64,000 nucleotides of DNA from Gammaproteobacteria bacterium (GTDB taxonomy: Bacteria; Pseudomonadota; Gammaproteobacteria; Burkholderiales; Gallionellaceae): NCBI GenBank assembly GCA_018814405.1, contig JAHIZO010000010.1, positions 124,001 to 188,000 on the forward strand. Direction: 5' to 3'. The notes below the pieces were generated by a model that was not told the DNA's origin, did not search any database, and was given only the letters and a program-made list of their open reading frames with translations. Of this stretch, positions 24,092-33,469 are shown piece after piece (within the stretch, counting starts at the first letter, position 1; each line of letters opens with the position of its first letter). Made by a program: the position numbers and the translations under genes.

Positions 24092-25072
24092 TTATTCTTC
24101 GTCGAACAAGATTTGCAAGCGTAGCCAGAGCAGCGGATCCATGTCGTAGCTTTGCGAATGACGGAAATGCAATTGCGGATTGAATTCGAAGAACAGCCAG
24201 CGCCGGTTCAATTGTCGGCGATACAGCACTGACATCACGGCATCATCCAAGCGTGACTGGGGTTTGCTCACGCCGATCAGGCTGACCTGGTATTGCACTG
24301 CGCGTTTCTCGTCCAGTGTGTGAAAGACGGTGAAATCCTGTTGCAGGTCGAAACGTTGCGGTTGGTGAAGCCAAGTCACGCTGCTGGTGGCGCGGAACAG
24401 CGTCTGCAGTGCCAAGGGGCGCTCGAAGTCGAGCTGCGTGGTTTCACCCAGCCCGGACTGACTAAACCAATACAGTGATTGAGCCGGCTTCATGCGCCAC
24501 TCGCCCATCGGAACGACGAGGCTGACACGCGCACGGGCGAAGGGCTCCAGCGGCACATGCAGCTTGACGCCGATGTCGGTACTGGTATGCCAGACTTGTG
24601 CTTCACTTTCCTCCACGCGCAGCGCCAGACCGTACTCTCCGGGAGCGCGGAAAGGTCCGATACGTTGTACCTGATTCTGGGCGACACCGGGGCCGGCGGT
24701 GTTTTGTTCCGGATCACTTTCCAGCAATAGGTGCAGGCGATGCTCCGTCGAGGGCAGGTGCAGCTTGATGCGGCCGGACAGTGTGGTCTCGCGCTGACCT
24801 CCGGCCAGCATCTGCTCGTTGAGGTCGAGTTGGAAAACGCTGCGATTGCTTTCCTGGAAGTTGCGCTCATCGCCGAAGAAACGATCCAGTCCTGTGATCA
24901 TGCGGACAAAGTGCTGTGAGAAGTATTCGCGCGTGGCATCGGCCTGCTGCATGCCGGAGTTGGCCATCTTGGGGAGCGGGTTGTCTATTGCCCCCCACGC
25001 TGAACCCGACAGGCACAGCAAGGCCCACAGGCAAGTGCTATGGAATGTGGATTTCGGTCGCGGAGCGTGCAT
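24092..25072 (-). CDS. Hypothetical secreted protein, possible outer-membrane barrel
   Basis: Protein of 326 residues with a signal peptide (LWALLCLSGSAWG, cleavage near residue 28). The mature part is rich in alternating polar/hydrophobic stretches (for example TTLSGRIKLHLPSTEHRLHL, QYQVSLIGVS, WLFFEFNPQLHF) and ends in an aromatic-containing strand, which suggests an outer-membrane beta-barrel. I recognise no domain. The start at 25072 follows from the leader. It lies between the rng terminator and the carbonic anhydrase gene and may be co-transcribed with the latter. Confidence 0.65.
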   Translation of the reverse strand: MHAPRPKSTFHSTCLWALLCLSGSAWGAIDNPLPKMANSGMQQADATREYFSQHFVRMITGLDRFFGDERNFQESNRSVFQLDLNEQMLAGGQRETTLSGRIKLHLPSTEHRLHLLLESDPEQNTAGPGVAQNQVQRIGPFRAPGEYGLALRVEESEAQVWHTSTDIGVKLHVPLEPFARARVSLVVPMGEWRMKPAQSLYWFSQSGLGETTQLDFERPLALQTLFRATSSVTWLHQPQRFDLQQDFTVFHTLDEKRAVQYQVSLIGVSKPQSRLDDAVMSVLYRRQLNRRWLFFEFNPQLHFRHSQSYDMDPLLWLRLQILFDEE

Positions 25073-25089
25073 ACGGGAATGATACACAG

Positions 25090-25115
25090 AAAAAAAAGCC
25101 GGCTGTCGCCGGCTT
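25090..25115 (-). terminator. Intrinsic terminator of the rng operon
   Basis: On the minus strand AAGCCGG, loop CGACAG, CCGGCTT is followed by a run of T residues (the A tract at 25088-25097 on the plus strand). It ends the long minus-strand operon 80 bases after the rng stop. Confidence 0.85.
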
Positions 25116-25195
25116 GAAATCGCACTGTTGCTGTTGCCTTGGGTCCGGATCCTTGTAAACAAAAAACCGGAAGGCTACCTACTAACGCGCGACCT

Positions 25196-26650
25196 CTACA
25201 TTAGGATGACATCGTACTGCTCTTGATTGTAAAGATTTTCCACCTGTAACGAGACCGGCTTGCCGATGAAGTCGGATAGCTGGGCCAGACTCTGTGATTC
25301 TTCATCCAAAAACAGGTCGATCACCTGTTGTGAGGCGAGGATGCGGTATTCCTTGGCATTGAATTGGCGGGCCTCGCGCAGGATCTCGCGCAGGATCTGG
25401 TAACAAACGGTCTGTGCAGTTTTGACCTCGCCACGGCCCTGGCAGGTGGGGCAGGATTCGCACAGTACGTGGGCCAGACTCTCCCGTGTGCGCTTGCGCG
25501 TCATTTCGACCAAGCCCAGTGACGAGAAACCGTTGACGTTGATGCGGGTACGGTCCATCGATAACATCTTGCTGAATTCAGCCAGTACGCCGTCACGATG
25601 TTCCTGACTGTCCATATCGATGAAATCGCAGATGATGATGCCGCCCAAGTTGCGCAGGCGCAGCTGTCGCGCGATGACTTGTGCCGCTTCCAGATTGGTC
25701 TTGAAGATCGTGTCGTCGAAGTTGCGGCCGCCGACGAAACCGCCGGTGTTCACGTCGATGGTGGTGAGCGCCTCGGTCTGGTCGATGATCAGATAGCCGC
25801 CAGATTTCAGGTTGACGCGTTTGGACAGTGCCGACTCGATCTCATCCTCGATGCCATACAGGTCGAACAAAGGGCGCGTGCCGATGTAATGGCTCAGTTT
25901 CTCCAGCGCGGCATTACTGAAATCAGCCGCGAATGCTTGCATGCGCTGGTGGGTGTCACGGGAATCTATCAGTATGCGGGTGGTTTCCGGTCCGACGAAA
26001 TCGCGCAGCACGCGCAGGCTGATATCCAACTCTTTGTATAGCAGGGCGGGCGCGCCCAGTTGTCTTGCCTGTTGTTGTAACTTGCTCCACAACTTGTCCA
26101 GATAGGCTACGTCGGCACGCATCTCCTCGTCAGTGGAACCTTCTGCCATAGTGCGGATGATGTAACCACCGCCATGTTCGACTGGCAGCAATTGTTGCAG
26201 ACGGGTGCGCAGGATCTCGCGCTCTTCCTCGTTCTCGATGCGTTGTGATACGCCGATGTGTGCTTCTTGTGGCAGATAGACCAGCAGGCGGCCGGCGAAA
26301 CTCAGTTGCGTGGAAAGGCGTGCACCCTTGCTGCCGATGGGATCCTTGATCACCTGCGCCAGTACACTCTGGCCTTCAAACAGCACTTTCTCGATGGGTT
26401 TGGCCGCGTCTCCGTTGATGCGGTTCTCCCAGATGTCGGCCACGTGCAGGAAGGCGGATCGTTCCAGCCCGATGTCGATGAAGGCAGACTGCATACCGGG
26501 TAGCACACGTTTCACTTTGCCGACGTAGACATTGCCGACCAGACCGCGCTGGCTGCCGCGTTCGATGTGCAATTCTTGCGCAACGCCTTGCTGCATCACG
26601 GCGACGCGCGTCTCCTGCGGGGTGACGTTGATCAGTATCTCTTCGTTCAT
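25196..26650 (-). CDS. rng: Ribonuclease G
   Basis: Endoribonuclease of 484 residues that matures the 5' end of 16S rRNA and degrades some mRNAs. It has an N-terminal S1 domain (GNVYVGKVKRVLPGMQSAFIDIG), then the RNase E/G catalytic core with metal-site Asp residues in TTIDVNTGGF and IIICDFIDM. The zinc-link motif CESCPTCQGRG, where CPxC coordinates zinc in the dimer, follows. The long C-terminal scaffold of RNase E is absent, so this is RNase G. Its start overlaps the maf stop by 4 bases. Confidence 0.95.
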   Translation of the reverse strand: MNEEILINVTPQETRVAVMQQGVAQELHIERGSQRGLVGNVYVGKVKRVLPGMQSAFIDIGLERSAFLHVADIWENRINGDAAKPIEKVLFEGQSVLAQVIKDPIGSKGARLSTQLSFAGRLLVYLPQEAHIGVSQRIENEEEREILRTRLQQLLPVEHGGGYIIRTMAEGSTDEEMRADVAYLDKLWSKLQQQARQLGAPALLYKELDISLRVLRDFVGPETTRILIDSRDTHQRMQAFAADFSNAALEKLSHYIGTRPLFDLYGIEDEIESALSKRVNLKSGGYLIIDQTEALTTIDVNTGGFVGGRNFDDTIFKTNLEAAQVIARQLRLRNLGGIIICDFIDMDSQEHRDGVLAEFSKMLSMDRTRINVNGFSSLGLVEMTRKRTRESLAHVLCESCPTCQGRGEVKTAQTVCYQILREILREARQFNAKEYRILASQQVIDLFLDEESQSLAQLSDFIGKPVSLQVENLYNQEQYDVILM

Positions 26651-27267
26651 GAGGTGGATACTCCGAAAGATTGCAGCAATTCTATTGTTTCGAACAAAGG
26701 CAGGCCCATCACAGCGGTATAACTGCCATCGATATGCTTGACGAATGCCCCCGCAGCCCCCTGAATACCGTAGGCACCAGCCTTGTCGTGTGCCTCGCCG
26801 GTCAACAGATAACGCCTGATACGTGTTTCATCCAGTTCGGCGAAGGTGATATGGGTGGTCGATAGCCGCATCTCAACACGCCCCTCGAAAGCCACCGCGA
26901 CAGCGGTGAGCACTTGATGGCGGGTGCCGGAAAGTTCACTCAGAATTTGGAAAGCATGCTCGTTATTGTCTGGCTTGCCGATGATCTTGCCGTTCACGGT
27001 GACTGTGGTATCTGCAGCCAAAACCGGATAGGTGCGCAATTTGCGCAGTAGCAGCGCTTCCCAGCCTGCTTCGGCCTTGGCGTGGCAGATGCGCTGCACA
27101 TAATCGACCGGCAGTTCATCTGCCAGCGGGGTTTCGTCCACGCGCACTTCACGGCGCGAATCGTTGCGTAGCAGCAGTGGATCGAAATGCACGCCGATCT
27201 GCTTGAGCAGTTCGCGGCGGCGCGGACTTTGCGAGGCAAGATAGATGCGTGTGTGGTTGCTGCTCAT
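26647..27267 (-). CDS. maf: Maf-family nucleotide pyrophosphatase (YhdE type)
   Basis: House-cleaning enzyme of 206 residues that hydrolyses dTTP/UTP or modified nucleotides. The start motif ASQSPRRRELLKQIG and the catalytic Asp in AADTTVTVNGKIIGKP are present. Neighbouring rng suggests the YhdE group, since the two genes are adjacent in many Proteobacteria. The ATG at 27267 lies 6 bases before the conserved RIYLASQSP; a longer frame from 27324 is not conserved. Confidence 0.93.
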   Translation of the reverse strand: MSSNHTRIYLASQSPRRRELLKQIGVHFDPLLLRNDSRREVRVDETPLADELPVDYVQRICHAKAEAGWEALLLRKLRTYPVLAADTTVTVNGKIIGKPDNNEHAFQILSELSGTRHQVLTAVAVAFEGRVEMRLSTTHITFAELDETRIRRYLLTGEAHDKAGAYGIQGAAGAFVKHIDGSYTAVMGLPLFETIELLQSFGVSTS

Positions 27268-27280
27268 AGCGGACTCGGTT

Positions 27281-27751
27281 TTATTCTCTATGGTAGGGGT
27301 GATTGTGCATGAGAGAGTGCGCACGATAAAGCTGCTCGGCTAATAGCACGCGCACCATACCATGCGGCAGAGTGAAGGCAGACAAGGCCATCAGTTGCCG
27401 TGCGCGTTGTTTGACGGATGGGTGCAGGCCGTCGGCACCACCGATGATGAAGGCGACATCACACCCTTCTTGCATCCAGTCTTTCAACTGCTGCGCCAGC
27501 TGTTTGGTGGTGGGTGTCGCACCATGTTCGTCGAGTGCGATGCAGTGTGCCGAAGCAGGCAAAGCAGCCAAGATGCGTTGCGCCTCGGCTTCCATGATCT
27601 GTACGGTGGTCTTGCCAGTGGTGCGCGGCTCCGGTTTGATCTCTACCAGCGAGATGCTTGCCTCGCGCGGCATGCGTTTGGCGTATTCGTTGAAACCCTC
27701 GGTGATCCACGCGGGCATCTTGTTGCCCACCGCGAGGATCATCAGCTTCAT
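27281..27751 (-). CDS. rlmH: 23S rRNA (pseudouridine1915-N3)-methyltransferase
   Basis: SPOUT-class knot methyltransferase of 156 residues. Typical elements are the start [15 protein letters not shown], the ALDEHG segment, [15 protein letters not shown] and the C-terminal [23 protein letters not shown] knot. It modifies helix 69 of 23S rRNA. The start overlaps the rsfS stop by 4 bases, as is common for this pair. Confidence 0.97.
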   Translation of the reverse strand: MKLMILAVGNKMPAWITEGFNEYAKRMPREASISLVEIKPEPRTTGKTTVQIMEAEAQRILAALPASAHCIALDEHGATPTTKQLAQQLKDWMQEGCDVAFIIGGADGLHPSVKQRARQLMALSAFTLPHGMVRVLLAEQLYRAHSLMHNHPYHRE

Positions 27752-28101
27752 TTGCCGGCTTGGGCGCGCAGCTTGGGTTGGACGCCCCAGAGTTCTTCAA
27801 GGTTGTAATACGCACGTACGGCCGGCTGCATGATGTGGACGATGACGTCGCCCAGATCGACCAACACCCATTCGCCGCTGTCACCGCCTTCGATGCCGAC
27901 CACTTCTTCGCCGATCTCTTTCAGCTTCTTTGATACATGGTCAGCCAACGCTTTGGTCTGGCGTGTGGATTGTGCACTGGCGATCACCATCGATTCGAAC
28001 AGCGAGTTGAATTTGCGGGTATCGATGACTTCGATATCAACCGCTTTGATGTCTTCCAGTGCCGCCACGACGGCGGCTGTCTTGTCTTTTACGTTCAGCA
28101 T
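27748..28101 (-). CDS. rsfS: Ribosome silencing factor
   Basis: RsfS/Iojap protein of 117 residues that binds uL14 and blocks subunit joining during starvation. The family core is visible: [32 protein letters not shown] and [15 protein letters not shown]. The ATG at 28101 matches the usual start and overlaps the end of nadD by 7 bases. A longer frame upstream reads through nadD and is rejected. Confidence 0.96.
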   Translation of the reverse strand: MLNVKDKTAAVVAALEDIKAVDIEVIDTRKFNSLFESMVIASAQSTRQTKALADHVSKKLKEIGEEVVGIEGGDSGEWVLVDLGDVIVHIMQPAVRAYYNLEELWGVQPKLRAQAGK

Positions 28102-28757
28102 TTTGAGTAGGTCTGATTGGTTTGAATATGATGGGCGACTGTATCCGGCACCAGATAGCGGATGCTCTTGCCGTCCGTACAACGGCGGCGGATGTCGGTG
28201 GAGGATATCTCCAGTGCTGGCATGTCGGCGACAAAGATGGCGCCGGCAGGTGTTTCGTGTAGTGCTTGCGCGCCGGGTGCAAGGCGGGCACGGTATTCAG
28301 ATTGCAGCGCTTCATCGGCTTTGGCCATCGCATTGCCCAGCGGTAATCCGCCTGCACGTTGCAGTACCACAATGTGCGCCAGTGCGAACAACTGCTGCCA
28401 CTCGTGCCAGGTATGCAGTTGCAGGAAGGCATCGCCGCCAAGGATGAGGCACAGCGGTTGTTGCATACCCAGTTCTGCACGCAGCGCGGTGAGCGAATCG
28501 ACCGTGTAGCAGGGATCGTTACGGAACACTTCGCGCACATCGACCATGAAGTCGGGGTGACCGTTCACCGCCAGTCGCACCATCTCCCAGCGCACCTTGG
28601 CAGGTGCCAGCGGGGCAGGGCGATGCGGCGGTGTGCCGCTTGGCATGAAGCGCACTTGCGACATGCCGCATTGTTCCAGCGCTTCCTGAGCGATACGCAG
28701 ATGCCCATGATGAATGGGATCGAATGTGCCGCCTAGGATGCCGATGGGTTGCGTCAC
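28095..28757 (-). CDS. nadD: Nicotinate-nucleotide adenylyltransferase
   Basis: NAD synthesis enzyme of 220 residues. The nucleotidyltransferase motif GGTFDPIHHGHLR sits at residues 9-21 and the ISSTDIRRRC motif is near the C-terminus. It lies 3 bases after aceF and overlaps rsfS, so it joins the pyruvate dehydrogenase genes to the rsfS-rlmH-maf-rng block. Confidence 0.96.
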   Translation of the reverse strand: MTQPIGILGGTFDPIHHGHLRIAQEALEQCGMSQVRFMPSGTPPHRPAPLAPAKVRWEMVRLAVNGHPDFMVDVREVFRNDPCYTVDSLTALRAELGMQQPLCLILGGDAFLQLHTWHEWQQLFALAHIVVLQRAGGLPLGNAMAKADEALQSEYRARLAPGAQALHETPAGAIFVADMPALEISSTDIRRRCTDGKSIRYLVPDTVAHHIQTNQTYSKC

Positions 28758-28760
28758 TGC

Positions 28761-30047
28761 TTAGACCGCCAAGCGGCGCATGTCGGACAGCACATGCGAC
28801 AGGTAGGTGGTGAAACGCGCACCCGCAGCGCCGTCGATCACGCGGTGATCGTAAGACAGTGACAGCGGCAACATCAGACGCGGCACGAATTCGCCGTCTT
28901 TCCACACCGGCTTCATGCTGGAACGCGATACACCAAGGATGGCCACCTCCGGCGCATTGATGATGGGTGTGAACGAAGTGCCGCCGATACCGCCCAGGCT
29001 GGAGATTGTGAAGCAACCGCCCTGCATGTCGGCAGCGGTGATCTTCTTGTCACGCGCACGGGCGCTGACTTCCATCAATTCTTGAGCCAGTTGCACGATG
29101 CCTTTTTGGTCTACGTCGCGGATCACCGGCACCATCAAGCCGTCCGGCGTATCCACTGCCACACCGATGTGGATGTATTTCTTCAGCACCAGATTCTCAC
29201 CGCTCGCATCCAGCGAGGCGTTGAAATCCGGGAAGTGCTTCAGTGTCACGGCGACCGCTTTCAGCATGAAGGCCAGCGGCGTGATCTTGATACCCTGCTT
29301 GGCATACTCTGTGTTGAGCTGTTTGCGGAAAGCTTCCAGCTCACTGGTATCGGCATCTTCGAACTGCGTGACGTGCGGGATCATCACCCAGTTGCGGTGC
29401 AGATTGGCGCCGGAGATCTTCTTGATGCGCGACAGCGGCTTGGATTCGATTTCGCCGAACTTGGCGAAATCCACATCCGGCCATGGCAACAGGCCGGGCA
29501 ACGCGCCACCGCCAGTGCTTGCGCCACCACCAGCCAGCGATTGCTTGACGAAGTTCTGTACGTCGTCTTTGGTGATGCGACCTTTGTCCGCGCTACCCTT
29601 TACCCGTGTCAGATCGACACCGAGTTCGCGTGCGAAGCGACGGATGGAGGGGCTGGCGTGTGCATTGCCGCCTGTGGAAGCGGCAGCAGGTGCCGCAGCG
29701 ACAACGGGTGCGGCGACCGGCGCCGGTTTCGCAGCGGGCGCTGCCGCGACAGGGGCTGCCTGTGGTGCGGGCGCGGACGGTGCGGCGGCAGCAGGTGCTG
29801 TACCCGCAGCGGCTTCGATCAGCGCGATCAGATCGCCTTCCGATACCTTGTCGCCAACCTTGACCTTGAGTTCTTTCAGTACGCCGTCGAATGGTGCGGG
29901 CACATCCATGGTGGCCTTGTCGGTCTCCAAGGTGATCAGCGTCTGTTCGGCAGTGACTTGCTCACCGGCCTTCACACCTACTTCAATGACTTCGACACCT
30001 TTGAATCCGCCGATGTCCGGGACTATTACGTTCTTGATTTCTGCCAC
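28761..30047 (-). CDS. aceF: Dihydrolipoyllysine acetyltransferase (E2) of pyruvate dehydrogenase
   Basis: E2 core of the pyruvate dehydrogenase complex, 428 residues. It has a single N-terminal lipoyl domain (lipoylated Lys44 in ETDKATMDV), an Ala/Pro-rich linker at about residues 83-125, a peripheral subunit-binding domain ([20 protein letters not shown]) and the acyltransferase domain with catalytic His in [11 protein letters not shown]. coli has three lipoyl domains and this has one. It follows aceE by 14 bases. No lpd (E3) gene is near. Confidence 0.96.
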   Translation of the reverse strand: MAEIKNVIVPDIGGFKGVEVIEVGVKAGEQVTAEQTLITLETDKATMDVPAPFDGVLKELKVKVGDKVSEGDLIALIEAAAGTAPAAAAPSAPAPQAAPVAAAPAAKPAPVAAPVVAAAPAAASTGGNAHASPSIRRFARELGVDLTRVKGSADKGRITKDDVQNFVKQSLAGGGASTGGGALPGLLPWPDVDFAKFGEIESKPLSRIKKISGANLHRNWVMIPHVTQFEDADTSELEAFRKQLNTEYAKQGIKITPLAFMLKAVAVTLKHFPDFNASLDASGENLVLKKYIHIGVAVDTPDGLMVPVIRDVDQKGIVQLAQELMEVSARARDKKITAADMQGGCFTISSLGGIGGTSFTPIINAPEVAILGVSRSSMKPVWKDGEFVPRLMLPLSLSYDHRVIDGAAGARFTTYLSHVLSDMRRLAV

Positions 30048-30061
30048 GTCGTTCTCCTCGA

Positions 30062-32716
30062 TTACACCGTGGTGGGATTCGGCTTGTCAGCGTCGATCTG
30101 ATATTGCTTGATCGCACGGCTGACCACGCTCGCTTCGATGCTGCCTTCATCGGCCAATGCCTTCAATGCGGCAACGGCGACGAAGTAGCGGTCCACCTCG
30201 AAGAACTCACGCAGTTTCTTGCGGAAGTCGGAACGGCCAAAACCGTCAGTTCCCAGCGTCTTGTACTGTGCCTTCACATAAGGACGGATCTGATCCGGAT
30301 AGGCGCGCATGTAGTCGGTCGCGGCGATCACCGGCGTCTTGGCGTCCAAGCATTGCTCGACATAGCTGACGCGTGCCTTGGCTTCGGGATGCAGCATGTT
30401 CCAGCGTTCGCAGTCGATGCCTTCACGGCGCAACTCGTTGAAGCTGGTCACGCTCCACACATCGGAAGAGATATCGAAGTCGCGCGCCAGCAGTTCTGCC
30501 GCCGCGATGACTTCACGCAGGATGGTGCCGCTACCCAGCAACTGCACTTTGGATTTGGACTTCGCCTTGGTGCTGCTGAACTTGTACATCCCCTTGAGGA
30601 TGCCTTGCTCGGCACCCTTCGGCATGGCCGGGTGGGTGTAGTTCTCGTTCATCACCGTGAGGTAATAGAACACATCTTCCTGTTCCTGATACATGCGGCG
30701 CATGCCGTCCTGCACGATCACCGCCAGTTCATAGGCAAAGGTCGGATCGTAGGACACGCAGTTGGGGATGGTCGCTGCCATCAGATGGCTGTGGCCATCC
30801 TGATGTTGCAGGCCTTCGCCGTTCAGCGTGGTACGACCGGCCGTGCCGCCGACCAGGAAGCCGCGTGCACGCAGGTCGCCCGCCGCATAGGCCAGATCGC
30901 CGATGCGTTGGAAACCGAACATCGAGTAATAGATGTAGAACGGGATCATCGCCACGCCATGGTTGGCGTAAGCGGTGGCAGCAGCGATCCAGTCGGCCAT
31001 ACCGCCTGCTTCGTTGATACCTTCCTGCAGGATCTGACCGCTCGCCGATTCTTTATAGAACATCAGTTGGTCGGCATCTTGCGGCGTGTACAACTGACCC
31101 TTCTGCGAGAAGATGCCCAGTTGACGGAACATGCCTTCCATACCGAATGTGCGGGATTCGTCAGGCACGATAGGCACGATCTGTTTACCAATGGCCTTGT
31201 CTTTCACCAGCATGCCGAGCATGCGCACGAAGGCCATGGTGGTGGAGAACTCGCGCTCTTCGCTTGATTTCAGCAGCGCATCGAAAGCATCCAGTGTCGG
31301 GATATTGAGCGGATGTGCCAATGGCTCGCGTGCCGGGATGTTGCCCATCTTTGCACCGCGTTCCTTGAGGTACTTGGCTTCCTGACTATCGGGCGCGGGG
31401 CGCACGAAGGGCAGGTTAGGCAGGTCTTCGTCGCTGACCGGGATATTGAAACGGTCGCGGAAGTTGCGCAGCGATCCAATGTCCATCTTCTTTTGCTGGT
31501 GGGTCGGGTTCTGCGCTTCGCCCGATGAACCCATGCCGTAACCTTTCACGGTCTTGGCCAGGATCACAGTGGGCTGGCCCTTGTGTTTGGAGGCTGCCGA
31601 GTAGGCTGCGAAAACCTTGAACGGATCATGACCGCCGCGGTTCAGGTGCCAGATCTCGTCGTCGGACATGTCGGCCACCAGCTCCAGCAACTCCGGATAC
31701 TTACCGAAGAAATGCTCGCGCACATAAGCGCCGTCTTTGGATTTGTAGGTCTGGTATTCACCATCCACCACTTCCATCATGCGTTTTTCCAGCAGGCCGC
31801 TCTTGTCCTTGGCCAACAGACGATCCCACCAGCGACCCCATACCACTTTGATCACGTTCCAACCTGCGCCACGGAACACGCCTTCCAGTTCCTGAATGAT
31901 CTTGCCGTTGCCGCGCACCGGGCCATCCAGACGTTGTAGGTTGCAGTTGACCACGAAGATCAGATTGTCCAGACCTTCGCGGCCGGCCATGGAGATCGCG
32001 CCCAGAGATTCGGGCTCGTCTGTCTCGCCGTCGCCGAGGAAAGCCCATACCTTGCGGCCGTCGGTCTGCGACAGATTGCGGTGCTGCAGGTAGCGCATGA
32101 AACGCGCTTGATAAATCGCCATCAGCGGGCCAAGGCCCATCGATACCGTGGGGAACTGCCAGAAGCTCGGCATCAACCACGGGTGCGGGTAAGAAGACAG
32201 TCCGTCGCCGTCCACTTCCTGGCGGAACTTGCGCAGCTGCTCTTCCGACAGACGGCCTTCAAGGAAGGCGCGCGCATAGATACCGGGTGAGCAGTGACCT
32301 TGGAAGTAAACCAGGTCGCCGCCTTGATCTTTGGTGTGACCGCGGAAGAAATGGTTGAAGCCGATGTCATACAAGGTGGCCGCAGAAGCGAAGCTGGCGA
32401 TGTGGCCACCCAGCTCGGAAGATTCCTTGTTCGCATTCAGGATGATCGCCATGGCGTTCCAGCGCGTCAGCGCGCGGATGCGGTGTTCCAATTCATGGTT
32501 GCCGCTTGAACGCTCTTCCTTATCCAACTTGATGGTGTTGACGTAAGGCGTGGTGGCGCTGATCGGCATATCGTCGCCGGCCAGTCGCGCATGGTTAATC
32601 AGTTGGTCAAGCAGGAAGTGGGCGCGTTGTGCGCCTTCTTTTTCCAATACGGACTGGAGCGATTCCAGCCATTCCTGGGTTTCCTGCGGATCATGATCGG
32701 GTATCTGTGTCGCCAT
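30062..32716 (-). CDS. aceE: Pyruvate dehydrogenase E1 component (homodimeric type)
   Basis: Thiamine-diphosphate enzyme of 884 residues that decarboxylates pyruvate. Marks of the homodimeric E1 family are the N-terminal [30 protein letters not shown], the ThDP-binding [10 protein letters not shown] with the downstream [10 protein letters not shown], and the C-terminal [10 protein letters not shown]. Length matches AceE. It begins 3 bases after the fthC stop and runs into aceF. Confidence 0.97.
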   Translation of the reverse strand: MATQIPDHDPQETQEWLESLQSVLEKEGAQRAHFLLDQLINHARLAGDDMPISATTPYVNTIKLDKEERSSGNHELEHRIRALTRWNAMAIILNANKESSELGGHIASFASAATLYDIGFNHFFRGHTKDQGGDLVYFQGHCSPGIYARAFLEGRLSEEQLRKFRQEVDGDGLSSYPHPWLMPSFWQFPTVSMGLGPLMAIYQARFMRYLQHRNLSQTDGRKVWAFLGDGETDEPESLGAISMAGREGLDNLIFVVNCNLQRLDGPVRGNGKIIQELEGVFRGAGWNVIKVVWGRWWDRLLAKDKSGLLEKRMMEVVDGEYQTYKSKDGAYVREHFFGKYPELLELVADMSDDEIWHLNRGGHDPFKVFAAYSAASKHKGQPTVILAKTVKGYGMGSSGEAQNPTHQQKKMDIGSLRNFRDRFNIPVSDEDLPNLPFVRPAPDSQEAKYLKERGAKMGNIPAREPLAHPLNIPTLDAFDALLKSSEEREFSTTMAFVRMLGMLVKDKAIGKQIVPIVPDESRTFGMEGMFRQLGIFSQKGQLYTPQDADQLMFYKESASGQILQEGINEAGGMADWIAAATAYANHGVAMIPFYIYYSMFGFQRIGDLAYAAGDLRARGFLVGGTAGRTTLNGEGLQHQDGHSHLMAATIPNCVSYDPTFAYELAVIVQDGMRRMYQEQEDVFYYLTVMNENYTHPAMPKGAEQGILKGMYKFSSTKAKSKSKVQLLGSGTILREVIAAAELLARDFDISSDVWSVTSFNELRREGIDCERWNMLHPEAKARVSYVEQCLDAKTPVIAATDYMRAYPDQIRPYVKAQYKTLGTDGFGRSDFRKKLREFFEVDRYFVAVAALKALADEGSIEASVVSRAIKQYQIDADKPNPTTV

Positions 32717-32719
32717 CGC

Positions 32720-33319
32720 TTACTCTCTCTCTCGGTTACAACGCAATATTTCGTTTTCCGTCACCAGCCATTCAACTGCGCGGTCGGTGTCCTCCAGCGG
32801 GATGTCTTCGACGACTTGCAGCCCGAACGCGGCAGCGACCAATGCAGGTCGATGCGGCATACGCGCCAGCAGTTTGTCGTAGAAACCGCCCCCATACCCC
32901 AAGCGTTCCCCGTTTCGGGTGAACGCGACACCGGGTAACAATATGCAATCAATCGTTCCCAGTGCTTCTTCTTTTATACATCGCTCGATCAGCGGCTCGC
33001 GTATGCCCCACGAACCGGCGGCCACGTCTTGCTGCAAATCTTCCACCTGATACAGATCCAGATGCTTGCTGGCCTTGTTCACGCGCGGCAGTAATACACG
33101 TTTGCCGTCGCGCAGGGCTTGCGCCAGCCAGTGTTCGGTATCCAACTCCGCCCCGAAATTCAGATAGCCCAGTACCGTTGTTGCTTGTTGGTATACGGGC
33201 AAACTACTCACCGAGCTCAGGATCATCTGACTCAGGCGCAACCGTTCAGACGCGGCCAGATTTTCGCGGGCGGCGATTATACGTTGCCGGAGGGTCAGCT
33301 TCCTAGCTTGGATGTTCAT
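32720..33319 (-). CDS. 5-formyltetrahydrofolate cyclo-ligase
   Basis: Converts 5-formyl-THF to 5,10-methenyl-THF; 199 residues. The ATP/folate motif LLPGVAFTRNGERLGYGGGFYDKLLA is present in overlapping parts around residues 125-150, and the basic N-terminus (LRQRIIAARENL) is typical. It heads the tightly spaced run of genes through aceE to rng. In many Proteobacteria the 6S RNA gene precedes this gene, but I could not identify one in the 150-base gap upstream. Confidence 0.92.
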   Translation of the reverse strand: MNIQARKLTLRQRIIAARENLAASERLRLSQMILSSVSSLPVYQQATTVLGYLNFGAELDTEHWLAQALRDGKRVLLPRVNKASKHLDLYQVEDLQQDVAAGSWGIREPLIERCIKEEALGTIDCILLPGVAFTRNGERLGYGGGFYDKLLARMPHRPALVAAAFGLQVVEDIPLEDTDRAVEWLVTENEILRCNRERE

Positions 33320-33469
33320 AAGCCCCTATTGGATTGTCTGCAAAGCGGCGAACGGACGTCATTGCCAGCAGAACGGAACCCAACTTCGCGGTAATGTTGG
33401 CAAATCACGCGGGGTCGGCTGATGCTTCGCCGGCCAGAAAAGACACGGAAGTGATCCGTGCTCATCCAA

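Noticed and set aside
29082-30111. Two long plus-strand open frames opposite aceF
   Set aside because: They mirror the Ala/Pro-rich linker and catalytic domain of aceF, giving biased composition without any domain.
33320-33469. Possible 6S RNA (ssrS) upstream of fthC
   Set aside because: Synteny makes it a place to look, but the 150-base gap is short and I could not find the central bubble or the conserved closing helices.
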